This document shows, in pieces, positions 26,087-33,840 of a stretch of DNA of 64,000 nt (positions are counted from its first letter, which is position 1; each line of letters begins with the position of its first letter). Made by a program: the position numbers and the translations under genes. The stretch spans positions 1-64,000 of the forward strand of contig JAKSIL010000012.1 of assembly GCA_024398815.1 (NCBI GenBank), in the 5' to 3' direction. The notes under the pieces were generated by a model that saw nothing but the letters and a program-made list of their open reading frames with translations, was not told the DNA's origin and did no database searches. Origin of the DNA: Fibrobacter sp. (GTDB taxonomy: Bacteria; Fibrobacterota; Fibrobacteria; Fibrobacterales; Fibrobacteraceae).

Positions 26087-26773
26087 CTAAAGTCCGCTCT
26101 TGTCCTGCGGATTGAAAATCAGAACGAATTCGCCCTTGGGCGGGTGTGCCTTGAAATGCTCCGTGATTTCGGCGGGTGTTCCCACCAGGTGTTCCTCGAA
26201 CTTTTTGGTGAGTTCACGCATTATTGCGATTTTGATGTCGCCAAAGACTTGTCCGATTTCTTCGACGAACTTGTCTATGTTGTGCGGACTCGCGTAAAAG
26301 ATTTGGGTCGCCTCTTCGTCTTTCAGCTTTTCCAAGAGATGGATGCGCTGGGCGCTTTTCTTGGGCGAAAAATACTGGAACGTAAAGTGGTCCGTCGGCA
26401 TGCCGCTCGAAACAAGGGCGGTAATCATGGCGCAAGCTCCAGGAATGGCGCGGACGTCGATTCCTTCGCGGACGCAGGCGCGTACCAGGTTGAATGCGGG
26501 GTCTGCTACTCCGGGAGTGCCTGCGTCGCTCACGAGCGCTATGTCCCCTTCGTTTTTCAGGTATTCCACGTATTTCGGGGTCACCTTCTCCTTGTTGAAG
26601 TCGTGGTAGGCTTCCATGGGGGTGGATATTCCGAAATTGTCAAATAGGATTCGGGTGTGGCGAGTGTCTTCGGCCAGAACGAGGGGAACTTCCTTGAGCG
26701 TCCGGACGGCGCGGTAGGTGATGTCTTCCATGTTCCCGATAGGTGTTGCGACAATGTATAGAGTATGCGGCAT
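26087..26773 (-). CDS. rsmI: 16S rRNA (cytidine-1402 2'-O)-methyltransferase
   Basis: RsmI methylates the ribose of C1402 in the decoding centre. The tetrapyrrole-methylase-like fold begins LYIVATPIGNMEDITYRA, followed by LAEDTRHTRIL, ALVSDAGTPGVADP (SAM-binding GTPG) and ASPHNIDKFVEEI. At 228 residues it lacks the C-terminal extension of the 286-residue E. coli enzyme, which is common outside Proteobacteria. It is the middle gene of a lipoprotein-rsmI-lnt group. Confidence 0.95.
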   Translation of the reverse strand: MPHTLYIVATPIGNMEDITYRAVRTLKEVPLVLAEDTRHTRILFDNFGISTPMEAYHDFNKEKVTPKYVEYLKNEGDIALVSDAGTPGVADPAFNLVRACVREGIDVRAIPGACAMITALVSSGMPTDHFTFQYFSPKKSAQRIHLLEKLKDEEATQIFYASPHNIDKFVEEIGQVFGDIKIAIMRELTKKFEEHLVGTPAEITEHFKAHPPKGEFVLIFNPQDKSGL

Positions 26774-26794
26774 GGGCGAAAGGTGATTACGGCG

Positions 26795-27355
26795 TTAATT
26801 GAAATAAATGTTCATGTCGGCAGGGCGGTCGTCCGAAAGTTCGAATGTAAGCCTTTGCACTATTTTACGGTGGAGTTCGTCAGACATGTCGTTCAGGAGG
26901 TCGCTGCGGAGTCTTCCGTAAAAAGAAGCCTTCACCGAACCTTCTTCGGAAAATTCCACATGCTTGACGAGGATTCCATTGCAAAAGACGCGGGCGTCCA
27001 CGCTGTACGTCCAAGTTTCGTTGACAGGCATTATGGGCCAAAAAGGGATGATGACTGCGCCGAGGGTCCAGGCGCTGCCTTTATCTTTTTTCTCTACGCT
27101 CGCCTGGACCGTCGCGTCTCCGCGACAGCTTTCCCTGGGGTAAGCCTCGGCGCTTGCAGCTGCTGTGTAGGCTCGTAGCAGGTTTTGGTCCAGTTCCAAC
27201 GTATCTCCGCCATAAATGAAAGGAATGTTCCCGAAGAAGCTGTATTTCTCGGTGGTCTGCGGAATACCTTCCAAATCGCCTCGAGTGAGGTTGACGGAAC
27301 ATCCCGCCAACAAGGCTATGGAGCAGAGAATAAATATGTGGGCGAATTTGCGCAT
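26795..27355 (-). CDS. Lipoprotein of unknown function
   Basis: MRKFAHIFILCSIALLAGCS is a lipoprotein signal with Cys19. The 165-residue mature part has a hydrophobic patch (GSAWTLGAVIIPFWPIMPVN) and two cysteines (GESCRG-like context and VFCNG) that might form a disulfide. It resembles small outer-membrane-associated lipoproteins but no family was identified. The gene is divergent from lpxH and 21 bases upstream of rsmI. Confidence 0.6.
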   Translation of the reverse strand: MRKFAHIFILCSIALLAGCSVNLTRGDLEGIPQTTEKYSFFGNIPFIYGGDTLELDQNLLRAYTAAASAEAYPRESCRGDATVQASVEKKDKGSAWTLGAVIIPFWPIMPVNETWTYSVDARVFCNGILVKHVEFSEEGSVKASFYGRLRSDLLNDMSDELHRKIVQRLTFELSDDRPADMNIYFN

Positions 27356-27439
27356 GCCCGAAAGATAGAAAAGGACTTTGTCGGATTATGGAATAAATCT
27401 CGCTTTCGCAACCCAAAAGGGGCTTTATTTTATTACATT

Positions 27440-28165
27440 ATGGTCATGGAAAAGCCTGCATACTTCCTTAGCGACGCCCATTTGGGCATAGACCCGCCGG
27501 GGGCTGTTCCTGACCGCGAAAAAAAACTGATAGACCTGCTTTTGTCGTGGCGAGGGAGTGCGAGCCATGTGGTCATCGTAGGCGATCTTTTCGAGTTCTG
27601 GTATGAGTACGACTATTACGTGTCTCGCGATCATCAGGCACTGTTTTTCGCGTTGTCTGCGCTGGTCCAATCCGGGACCGAGGTTCACTTGCTGCAAGGA
27701 AACCACGACTTTTCGTATGGTGATTTTTTTCCGAAGGCTCTCGGGGTGCAGGTTCACAAGGACTTGATTCTTGAAATCCAGGGGAAACGCGTTTACTTCA
27801 GGCATGGCGATGGTGTGGCCAAGTCCGATCACGGCTACCGTATTTTGCGCAGGATTCTCGATTTCCCGCTGAATAGGTGGCTTTTCAAACAACTTCACCC
27901 GGACTGGGGCATGGGCCTCGCTAAATTTGTCGGCCGCAACAGCCGCAAGTATGGCGAAGACCGCGAAATCAAGATGGACGAATACCTAGGCTGGGCAGAT
28001 GGCGTCATGGCTAGGGAACATTGCGACATTTGCATTCACGGACACCACCACTTGTCCGGAATCTGGCAAACGGAGCATGGCGTAGCGGCTTCCGCTGGCG
28101 AGTGGATAAAAAGACCCGCCTTTCTCCGGATGGAAAAAGGCGGGCTGAACTTAGTCTCTATTTAA
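27440..28165 (+). CDS. lpxH: UDP-2,3-diacylglucosamine diphosphatase-like phosphoesterase (LpxH-type)
   Basis: A calcineurin-like metallophosphoesterase. LpxH hydrolyses UDP-2,3-diacylglucosamine to lipid X in lipid A synthesis. Metal-binding motifs: SDAHLG (Asp11/His14 region), GDLFEFWYEYDYY, GNHDFSYG, and GHHHLSG near the C-terminus. The product is 241 residues, the same size as E. coli LpxH. GNHD instead of the E. coli GNRD is the form of more distant LpxH homologues, so the substrate is a family-level inference. The frame is open further upstream, but homology begins at the ATG at 27440 (a second ATG is at 27446). Confidence 0.8.
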   Translation: MVMEKPAYFLSDAHLGIDPPGAVPDREKKLIDLLLSWRGSASHVVIVGDLFEFWYEYDYYVSRDHQALFFALSALVQSGTEVHLLQGNHDFSYGDFFPKALGVQVHKDLILEIQGKRVYFRHGDGVAKSDHGYRILRRILDFPLNRWLFKQLHPDWGMGLAKFVGRNSRKYGEDREIKMDEYLGWADGVMAREHCDICIHGHHHLSGIWQTEHGVAASAGEWIKRPAFLRMEKGGLNLVSI

Positions 28166-28166
28166 T

Positions 28167-28604
28167 CTACTTGGCGGGTTCGGCTCTTGGAGGTGTTATG
28201 CGCCGTTCGGTGGATAGCATCTTTTTCTTTTTGGAGTCTTCCGCCCATAGCATGGAAATCGCGTCGAAACTGCGGATTTTTTCCCAGTATTCCTCGACCC
28301 AGCACCAATGGTATTCCTCGCCCTTTTCGTCTTTGATGGTCCAATCCTTGTAGACCGAGAACGTGAGGTTCGTGGCGTTCCATTCGGTGACGGTGCGAAC
28401 GTTGGAATCCAGGACAATGGTCCATTCGCGACCTTCCGTACGCTTGTAGATGAATATGTTGATCGCAATCAAAACCACGACGATTACGATGCTCCATACC
28501 ATGTTCTTCTTGGTGAGCAAGAAGATAAGAAGCATCACCAGCAATATGCAGAAGGCTGCAAAATTGTAGTGCGTCGCGTAGAATATTTTGAGTACGTCAA
28601 TCAT
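28167..28604 (-). CDS. Small inner-membrane protein, unknown
   Basis: A 145-residue protein with two close transmembrane helices near the N-terminus (FAAFCILLVMLLIFLL and MVWSIVIVVVLIAINIFIY) and a soluble Trp-rich C-terminal domain (HWCWVEEYWEKIRSFDAISM). No family was recognised. It lies 10 bases downstream of the gene at 28615 and converges with lpxH, with one base between the stops. Confidence 0.6.
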   Translation of the reverse strand: MIDVLKIFYATHYNFAAFCILLVMLLIFLLTKKNMVWSIVIVVVLIAINIFIYKRTEGREWTIVLDSNVRTVTEWNATNLTFSVYKDWTIKDEKGEEYHWCWVEEYWEKIRSFDAISMLWAEDSKKKKMLSTERRITPPRAEPAK

Positions 28605-28614
28605 ATTTTAGTTC

Positions 28615-29310
28615 TTACTTAGCCTTTTTAGCGTTCTTTGCCGCAGATTTTTGTTCGGCGACGAGCGCTGCTATACTAAATGTAATAACTTTTCCGTCGA
28701 TTTTACAAGCCGTACGGAAACTTTTTTTCGGAAGGGCGATGCCGTGCGAAGAAAGTGTTCCCATGAACGAGGCGTTGGCATGGCTTGCGATGGTACGGAC
28801 GTTGATGAAGCCCTTCTTGCTGAAGGTGAGCTTGAAGGTCTTCTTGGCGGTGTCGTACTCGGCAATCATGGTGTCGTTCTTGGCCGTTTCGACGGCAGTG
28901 GAGCTGCGCTTGTCGAAAATGATGGTGCCACGGCTGTCGATGGAGAGCATCGGGAGGCCGGCGGAGTTACGGCAGGCGATGAGTTCCCAGGCGCCCTTCT
29001 TCTTGGCGGGGTTCTTGCCGGTAAACACGAGGCGGTTGCCTTCCTTGGTCATGGTGTAGGCGCCGGTGGCAATCTTGAAGCCGACCACGTTCATGGCGCC
29101 CTTGAAATAGAGAAGGAAACCGGTGCCGTTGGGCATGAAGCGGAAGGAGTTTGTCTTAACAGTCTTGCAGGGGGTCACGGCGATGCGCTTGCCTTCCTTG
29201 TCGACTTCGATATCGGCAAACGGATTCTTGTCAATTTTAAGTTCCTTGGCGATTTCTTCGCTAAAGCGGATGAAGCCGCGAATGTCCATCTTTACGATGA
29301 ATTTATCCAT
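28615..29310 (-). CDS. Hypothetical protein with repeated beta-rich halves
   Basis: Function not recognised. A 231-residue soluble protein, Lys-rich, ending in a basic Ala/Lys tail (SAAKNAKKAK). The N-terminal half has RFMPNGTGFLLYFKGA, and the second half has a possibly related pattern around KTFKLTFSKKGFINV. The start has AGAGGTG about six bases upstream. A four-copy AAAC repeat on this strand lies 21-38 bases upstream of the ATG, between ribosome site and promoter. Confidence 0.55.
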   Translation of the reverse strand: MDKFIVKMDIRGFIRFSEEIAKELKIDKNPFADIEVDKEGKRIAVTPCKTVKTNSFRFMPNGTGFLLYFKGAMNVVGFKIATGAYTMTKEGNRLVFTGKNPAKKKGAWELIACRNSAGLPMLSIDSRGTIIFDKRSSTAVETAKNDTMIAEYDTAKKTFKLTFSKKGFINVRTIASHANASFMGTLSSHGIALPKKSFRTACKIDGKVITFSIAALVAEQKSAAKNAKKAK

Positions 29311-29330
29311 TTTTTACACCTCTGTTTTTG

Positions 29331-29348
29331 GTTTGTTTGTTTGTTTGT
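29331..29348. repeat. Tetranucleotide repeat (GTTT)4
   Basis: Four exact GTTT units plus GT, reading as AAAC repeats in the transcribed direction, within the leader of the gene at 28615. Slippage here would change leader length. Confidence 0.7.
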
Positions 29349-29490
29349 AAAATAACTTAATAATTTTGTTGCATAATGGCAAATAAAATAAGTAAAAAAG
29401 AATAAACACGAAACAAGGGAAAAAGTTACTTTTTTCCTTTGTTTTTAACGTGATGAATTTTTTTATTGAATATGCCGAATCCCTTTAAAA

Positions 29491-30291
29491 TCAAGGGTTT
29501 GCGGATGATTTTGCGAATAAAGGAACGAGTTTGGACAAGGTGTTTTGCAGCGTATTATTGTCTCTTTTTACGACTTTTGCGAGGGGGAGTTCTTCGATGA
29601 CTTTGTGAGCGCGGTCACACCAAATTTTGCGGTCCAGAAGAATTGTGATGTTACTTTGTGTACTAGCCAGGTTGTTTGTCGGGATGGCTTCCTTTGCGCG
29701 GACGAGAAATTTCGGGTACAGAAAACGGTATTTTGCGGCGATGGTGTCGGCGATGCTTATGGCGGGGTCGATCAGCAGCAATTTTTGCCCGGGGCCCGTT
29801 TGCATGGAGGCGACGATGGCGCCCGTGCCGCGTCCTGCGAATATGAGCGGTGCTTGCCCGTTAATTTGGCTTGCACATTCTGCTATTTTATTTGCATCGG
29901 GCGCAAAAGTCTCTGCAGAAGGGGTTCCCTTGTTGTTTCCGCTTCCTCTGTAATTGAAGGCGGCGAGAGTCAAGCCTTCTACGTTTTGCACTTCGGCCAG
30001 AAACTGTGCTGCGTCTTCGTCGGCGTCTGGGTAGTAGAGCAAAACGGGGGTGTCCGCGTTTTGCGTGGTCCATCCTTCAAGAACCGTTCCGTCTTCGAGG
30101 GTGCATGAAACCGGCTTTGTCGTCGAGGCTATGGCTTCTCTTGCTTCGTTGTGCGTAATGGCGCGGGGGTAGGCGTTGCGTCGCTCCGTGAGGGCGAGGT
30201 AAAAGACCATGCTTACATAGATGACGAGGAGAATCCCTGCGAAACGTAGAATTCTGGAGATGATACCGAGAGCCGCGTTTTTGATGTTCAT
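29491..30291 (-). CDS. Membrane-anchored alpha/beta-hydrolase-like protein without catalytic serine
   Basis: The ATG at 30291 (MNIKNAALGII) gives 266 residues with one N-terminal membrane helix (RFAGILLVIYVSMVFYLAL). The rest follows the BEM46/YfhR-type hydrolase order: TLEDGTVLEGW, TPVLLYYPDADED, LAAFNYRGSG, then the elbow FAGRGTGAIVA. Catalytic members have Ser in the centre of this elbow (G-x-S-x-G); here it is Gly (codon GGC). No C-terminal GH motif is evident. It is therefore probably not an esterase. A frame extending upstream to 30336 has no ATG. Confidence 0.65.
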   Translation of the reverse strand: MNIKNAALGIISRILRFAGILLVIYVSMVFYLALTERRNAYPRAITHNEAREAIASTTKPVSCTLEDGTVLEGWTTQNADTPVLLYYPDADEDAAQFLAEVQNVEGLTLAAFNYRGSGNNKGTPSAETFAPDANKIAECASQINGQAPLIFAGRGTGAIVASMQTGPGQKLLLIDPAISIADTIAAKYRFLYPKFLVRAKEAIPTNNLASTQSNITILLDRKIWCDRAHKVIEELPLAKVVKRDNNTLQNTLSKLVPLFAKSSANP

Positions 30292-30550
30292 GTTCCCAAA
30301 AATAGAAAAAATGGCTTGTGGCGCGAATAAAAACAAAAGGACTTCCGGTGGAGTACAACCGGAAGTCCGAGGGATGGGATTGGGTGTTCCCTAAAATTAG
30401 ACAAAAAATTTGTGAAAGGGTACACTTTTTTTGCATTTTTTTTCAAAAGTGTTCTCATGGTGTTCCCAAAAAGTTCCCTGTTTCGCTTTAAAACGCCAAA
30501 AAGTGTGTTCTTCCTTACTTTTTTCGTTTTTGGGGGTTGTTCCCAAAAAA
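30291..30550 (+). repeat. Four direct copies of TGTTCCC(A/T)AAA
   Basis: Copies begin at 30291 (TGTTCCCAAAAA), 30385 (TGTTCCCTAAAA), 30461 (TGTTCCCAAAAA) and 30538 (TGTTCCCAAAAAA). The spacings are 94, 76 and 77 bases, and all are in the same orientation. A partial copy (GTTCCCTG) starts at 30473. The last copy is half of an inverted repeat with TTTTTGGG at 30527-30534. They fill the region between the minus-strand gene and the TIGR02147 regulator. Confidence 0.7.
30339..30368 (-). terminator. Strong hairpin with T-tract on the minus strand
   Basis: Arms GGACTTCCGGT and ACCGGAAGTCC (11 bp, exact) with an 8-base loop are followed on the minus strand by TTTTGTTTTT. It has all features of a Rho-independent terminator but lies upstream of the minus-strand gene at 29491, and no minus-strand gene lies ahead of it. 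It may be a leader attenuator or the end of a small RNA. Confidence 0.6.
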
Positions 30551-30574
30551 AGAAAGAATTATCTTTGATATCCG

Positions 30575-31429
30575 ATGAACGTATATGCGTATTACAACTA
30601 TCGAAAGTACCTGCAGGACTATTACGAGTACCGTAAGTCTGTCCAGCGCTATTTCTCCTACAGGTCCTTCGCGAAAAAGGCCGGGTATTCATCTTCCGGC
30701 TTTTATCTCGATTTGATCCGCGGTCGTAAGTCCCTTACGCCCCAGATGCTTCCTAAGTTTATCGCAGCACTTGGCCTTAATGAACGCGAAGGCCGTTATT
30801 TTGCCTTGATGGTGGACTTTACCCATGCCACTACGGCCGCTTCCAAACAGCAGATTTTCGACCAGATGTCGGCCCTGCTGCCCCGCACCATCAAGAATTT
30901 GACCAAGAACCAGCAGGAATACTATGGCAAGTGGTACAACGTGGTTGTCCGTGAATCGCTCGCCGTATTGAATGTAAACGACAAGAACCTTCAGGAACTC
31001 GCGTTGTTCCTCAACCCGAAGATCACGCTCCCGCAGGCCAAGCAGTCCATCCAGCTCCTTTTGGATTTAGGGCTCATTGAACTCGCCGAAGACGGTTTTT
31101 ACCGCTCGGTGAACAAGGCCATTACAAACGGAAACGAAATCGCCCCGCTTTTTGTTCACCAGTTCCAAAAACAGATGATTGACTTGGGTAAAAACGCCCT
31201 TGACCATTACAGCACCGAACGTAGAAATGTATCTTGTATGACCATGAGCGTTTCTGCACAAGGCTTGGAACGCATTATCAGCAAGATTGACTTGTTCCGC
31301 AAGGAAATAGTGGATATCATCCGCTCCGACGAGGGCGAATCGATGGTTTGCGAAATGAATATCCAGTTTTTCCCGCTCAGCAAGGAAAAGGCCGTTCTTC
31401 CGCCGGAAACGGATGGGGAGGATAAATGA
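30575..31429 (+). CDS. TIGR02147-family putative transcriptional regulator
   Basis: A 284-residue protein of the family first defined in Fibrobacter succinogenes. The N-terminal helix-turn-helix-like part contains YLQDYYEYRKSVQRYFSYRS, FAKKAGYSSSGFYLDLIRGR and LTPQMLPKFIAALGLNEREG; the DUF4423-like C-terminal part contains KWYNVVVRESLAVL, LLDLGLIELAEDGFYR and a conserved tail (CEMNIQFFPLSKE). DNA binding is inferred from the HTH-like start; the ligand is unknown. Its stop overlaps the start of a lipoprotein gene (ATGA), so the pair is co-translated. Upstream are four TGTTCCC repeats that may be its own operators. Confidence 0.8.
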   Translation: MNVYAYYNYRKYLQDYYEYRKSVQRYFSYRSFAKKAGYSSSGFYLDLIRGRKSLTPQMLPKFIAALGLNEREGRYFALMVDFTHATTAASKQQIFDQMSALLPRTIKNLTKNQQEYYGKWYNVVVRESLAVLNVNDKNLQELALFLNPKITLPQAKQSIQLLLDLGLIELAEDGFYRSVNKAITNGNEIAPLFVHQFQKQMIDLGKNALDHYSTERRNVSCMTMSVSAQGLERIISKIDLFRKEIVDIIRSDEGESMVCEMNIQFFPLSKEKAVLPPETDGEDK

Positions 31430-32856
31430 TGAGATTGGTGAAGTGTTCATTTGCGTTTTTGATGGCTGTCGGCATGTCGCTTGTGGCGTGTTCCGACGAC
31501 AAGGATAATGGTATTGCCGGTACCGTGACGGATACGGGCAACACTATAGCAACGGCTCCCGAGGTTGCGGGCGTTGTCTTGCGTACCGATGGTGCCCAGG
31601 TTTCCAAGGCTACGGTCCGCATGGCAAGGATCCTTGCAAAAAGCGATTCTTTCAAGGCTCCCGAGTACATTGAAACAGAAACGGATTCCCTGGGTGCTTT
31701 CGCCTTCGATTCCGCCTTGGCTGATACGTTCCAGTTGGCGGTTATCGATACCGAGTCCAGCGAGGTCTCGTACTTGCCGCGTACAACCGTCGGTTCTGGC
31801 GATTTTGACAGCCTTAAGCTTGAAAAGGCCGCTGTATTCTCTAGCGTACTTTACTACGAAGAAGGTCCCGAACCGACAGTGGCGGTCGGGTCCCATTTCA
31901 AGGTGTTCCTGAAGGGAACTCCGTTCTACCAGAGCGTCTTTGCCGGAGATTCCTTCTCCATGCTCATTCCCGCCGGTACGTGGTCGTTCTCCTTTAGCCC
32001 CGGCGATCCGCAGATTGTCTCGAAGCTCGAAGACAACGGTGTAGAGGACACTCTCATATTCCGTTCCTGGAAGATGGATGCGAAGGTAAAGGCGGGCGAC
32101 ACCCTTACAGCCGGTCCGTTTATCTGGAGTCCGAGTGCAGAACCCGATTCCTTGATCAAGGTAGAGGAAAAAATTCTTGAAAACAAGGCCCGCATTTCCG
32201 GGACGGTCTACTGCGATTCCGCGGAAGCCTGTGCCGATGTCGAGGTTCAACTGATTACGGACCTTTACGGCTTTGATTCTGTGGACAACGATTCTGCGGA
32301 ATTCAAGGCCCAGACTCAGACGGATAGCCGTGGCCGCTGGTACCTGCCGGTTCCCGATACGGTCCCCTACGACAGTTTCCGCGTGGAATATCGCTTTATG
32401 AAAAAGGGCGAGGTGACTCGTGCGGGTCTCAGTCGCTATGTGAAGGCTTCGGAACTTAAAAAGATTGATGGTGACACCCTTTCTATTGGCAAGACGACCT
32501 TGAGTGAACCGTCATCCCTCAATAGCGGAGTTATCCTGGTCATCGACAAGCGCGACAGCAGCCAGTCGAACAATTGTATGGTGAACAGCGTCGTCGTAGG
32601 CATCAAGGGAACCTCCCATTTCGTTCGCGAGGTGACTTGCAACATGCTCGAAATGAGCGATTTGCCCTCCGGAAAACAGGATATCGTGCTCTATTCCGGC
32701 GATAACAAGGTGGTAAAAACGCTTCGCGAGGCGAAAACTCCGCTCGATGACTTTGTCACTATCACCCATGTAGCTCTCCCGACGGGCGAATCCCTGGATC
32801 AGCAGTGGATGACTTATACGCCTCCGACTGTCAATACGCCAGGTTCTTTAAAATAA
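31426..32856 (+). CDS. Lipoprotein with carboxypeptidase-regulatory-like domains
   Basis: MMRLVKCSFAFLMAVGMSLVAC gives a lipobox. The 450-residue mature part has at least two beta-sandwich segments of the carboxypeptidase-regulatory-like type: PEVAGVVLRTDGAQVSKATV with TETDSLGAFAFDS, and KARISGTVYCDSAEACADVE with TQTDSRGRWYLPVP. It ends in a beta-rich region without known motif. It is probably an outer-membrane surface protein. The four-base overlap with the TIGR02147 regulator suggests a sensor-regulator or effector-regulator pair. Such pairs seem to be a Fibrobacter habit, which is recollection, not shown here. Confidence 0.75.
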   Translation: MMRLVKCSFAFLMAVGMSLVACSDDKDNGIAGTVTDTGNTIATAPEVAGVVLRTDGAQVSKATVRMARILAKSDSFKAPEYIETETDSLGAFAFDSALADTFQLAVIDTESSEVSYLPRTTVGSGDFDSLKLEKAAVFSSVLYYEEGPEPTVAVGSHFKVFLKGTPFYQSVFAGDSFSMLIPAGTWSFSFSPGDPQIVSKLEDNGVEDTLIFRSWKMDAKVKAGDTLTAGPFIWSPSAEPDSLIKVEEKILENKARISGTVYCDSAEACADVEVQLITDLYGFDSVDNDSAEFKAQTQTDSRGRWYLPVPDTVPYDSFRVEYRFMKKGEVTRAGLSRYVKASELKKIDGDTLSIGKTTLSEPSSLNSGVILVIDKRDSSQSNNCMVNSVVVGIKGTSHFVREVTCNMLEMSDLPSGKQDIVLYSGDNKVVKTLREAKTPLDDFVTITHVALPTGESLDQQWMTYTPPTVNTPGSLK

Positions 32857-32870
32857 TTTGAAAATACCCC

Positions 32871-32899
32871 TTGCACAATTAAAAGAGTTTTTCTAAAAT
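32871..32899 (+). promoter_or_regulatory. Sigma70-type promoter for tRNA-Gln
   Basis: A -35 box TTGCAC (32871-32876), a 17-base spacer and a -10 box TAAAAT (32894-32899) place the start site near 32906, five bases before the tRNA. Confidence 0.75.
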
Positions 32900-32910
32900 T
32901 GTGCGCACAT

Positions 32911-32981
32911 TGAGCTATGGTGTAACGGTAGCACAACAGATTCTGACTCTGTTTGTCTAGGTTCGAATCCTGGTAGCTCAA
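32911..32981 (+). tRNA. tRNA-Gln (anticodon CUG)
   Basis: The acceptor stem pairs TGAGCTA (32911-32917) with TAGCTCA (32974-32980), with discriminator A at 32981. The D arm contains GGTGTAACGGTAGC. The anticodon stem ACAGA/TCTGT encloses loop TTCTGAC with anticodon CTG at 32943-32945. The T loop is TTCGAAT. The CCA end is not encoded. It is flanked by its own promoter and terminator, so it is a single-gene unit. Confidence 0.97.
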
Positions 32982-32984
32982 CTA

Positions 32985-33010
32985 GCCTCTCTTTTTCGAG
33001 AGGCTTTTTT
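32985..33010 (+). terminator. Rho-independent terminator after tRNA-Gln
   Basis: GCCTCTC (32985-32991) and GAGAGGC (32998-33004) form a 7-bp stem with a 6-base loop, followed by six T. Confidence 0.9.
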
Positions 33011-33030
33011 GTTCCAGGGAAGGCCGAACT

Positions 33031-33795
33031 ATGGAATTTTTTGACTACTTCGAAGAAGTTTACGGAGACCGCTGGCCGGCCCTCCTTGAAGCCTTGAAAG
33101 GCGAGGGGCGGGCAGTGAAACTGCAGTTTGGCGATGGATTGGAACCTTATTATTTGGACGAGGCTTCTGTGTTTGCCGCCAAGTGCCTGTCGGTTGCGCC
33201 TGGCATGGACGTCTTGGACATGTGCGCCGCTCCGGGTGGGAAAACGCTGGTGCTTGCGTCGATGCTCCAGGGCGAAGGGTCGCTGCAGAGCAACGACCGG
33301 TCGCCCGACCGCAAGACTAGGCTTTCTCACGTCATCGAAAATTCGCTGCCTCCGGAATGGCGTTCCGTGGTGAAAGTCACCGGGTACGACGGCATGAAGT
33401 TCGGACTCCACAAAAAAGAGTGCTACGACCGCATTTTGCTGGACGCCCCGTGCTCTTCCGACAGGCATGTGCTCAATTCGCCTTCGCACCTGGAAGTTTG
33501 GTCGGTGAAGCGCGTGAAGCGCCTTTCCGTGGAGCAGGGGGCGTTGCTTGCCTCTGCCGTGGACGCCCTCAGGCCCGGTGGCGAGCTCGTTTACGGGACT
33601 TGTGCCCTTTCTCCTTTGGAAAATGATGCCGTTGTGGCCAAAATCCTTAAAAAACGCCCTGCGATGCGTTCCGTTCGCATTGAAAACATCCCCGAAGGGG
33701 CCGACAGGACCGAACTCGGAGTGCATATTTTGCCGGACAGGGCCTGCGGATGCGGCCCTATTTACTGCGCTAAATTGATGAAGTCTGAAACTTAG
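33031..33795 (+). CDS. NSUN4-like RNA m5C methyltransferase
   Basis: A 254-residue SAM-dependent cytosine-5 methyltransferase of the RsmB/NSUN superfamily without the NusB or PUA extensions. SAM motif LDMCAAPGGKTLVLAS is at about 66; the two active-site Cys lie in LLDAPCSSDRHVL (about 145) and VYGTCALSPLEND (about 190). The P-C-x-x-D-R-H signature is characteristic of NSUN3/NSUN4, the mitochondrial tRNA/12S rRNA enzymes, rather than RsmB or RsmF. A 16S rRNA or tRNA substrate is likely. It starts 50 bases after the tRNA-Gln, but a terminator separates them. Confidence 0.82.
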   Translation: MEFFDYFEEVYGDRWPALLEALKGEGRAVKLQFGDGLEPYYLDEASVFAAKCLSVAPGMDVLDMCAAPGGKTLVLASMLQGEGSLQSNDRSPDRKTRLSHVIENSLPPEWRSVVKVTGYDGMKFGLHKKECYDRILLDAPCSSDRHVLNSPSHLEVWSVKRVKRLSVEQGALLASAVDALRPGGELVYGTCALSPLENDAVVAKILKKRPAMRSVRIENIPEGADRTELGVHILPDRACGCGPIYCAKLMKSET

Positions 33796-33840
33796 ATCGA
33801 AAATTGATTTTTTCCTTGATTTTAATGTATTTTTTAAGGT

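Noticed and set aside
32901..32908. GTGCGCAC palindrome before tRNA-Gln
   Set aside because: Eight bases only and lying at the expected transcription start; likely chance.
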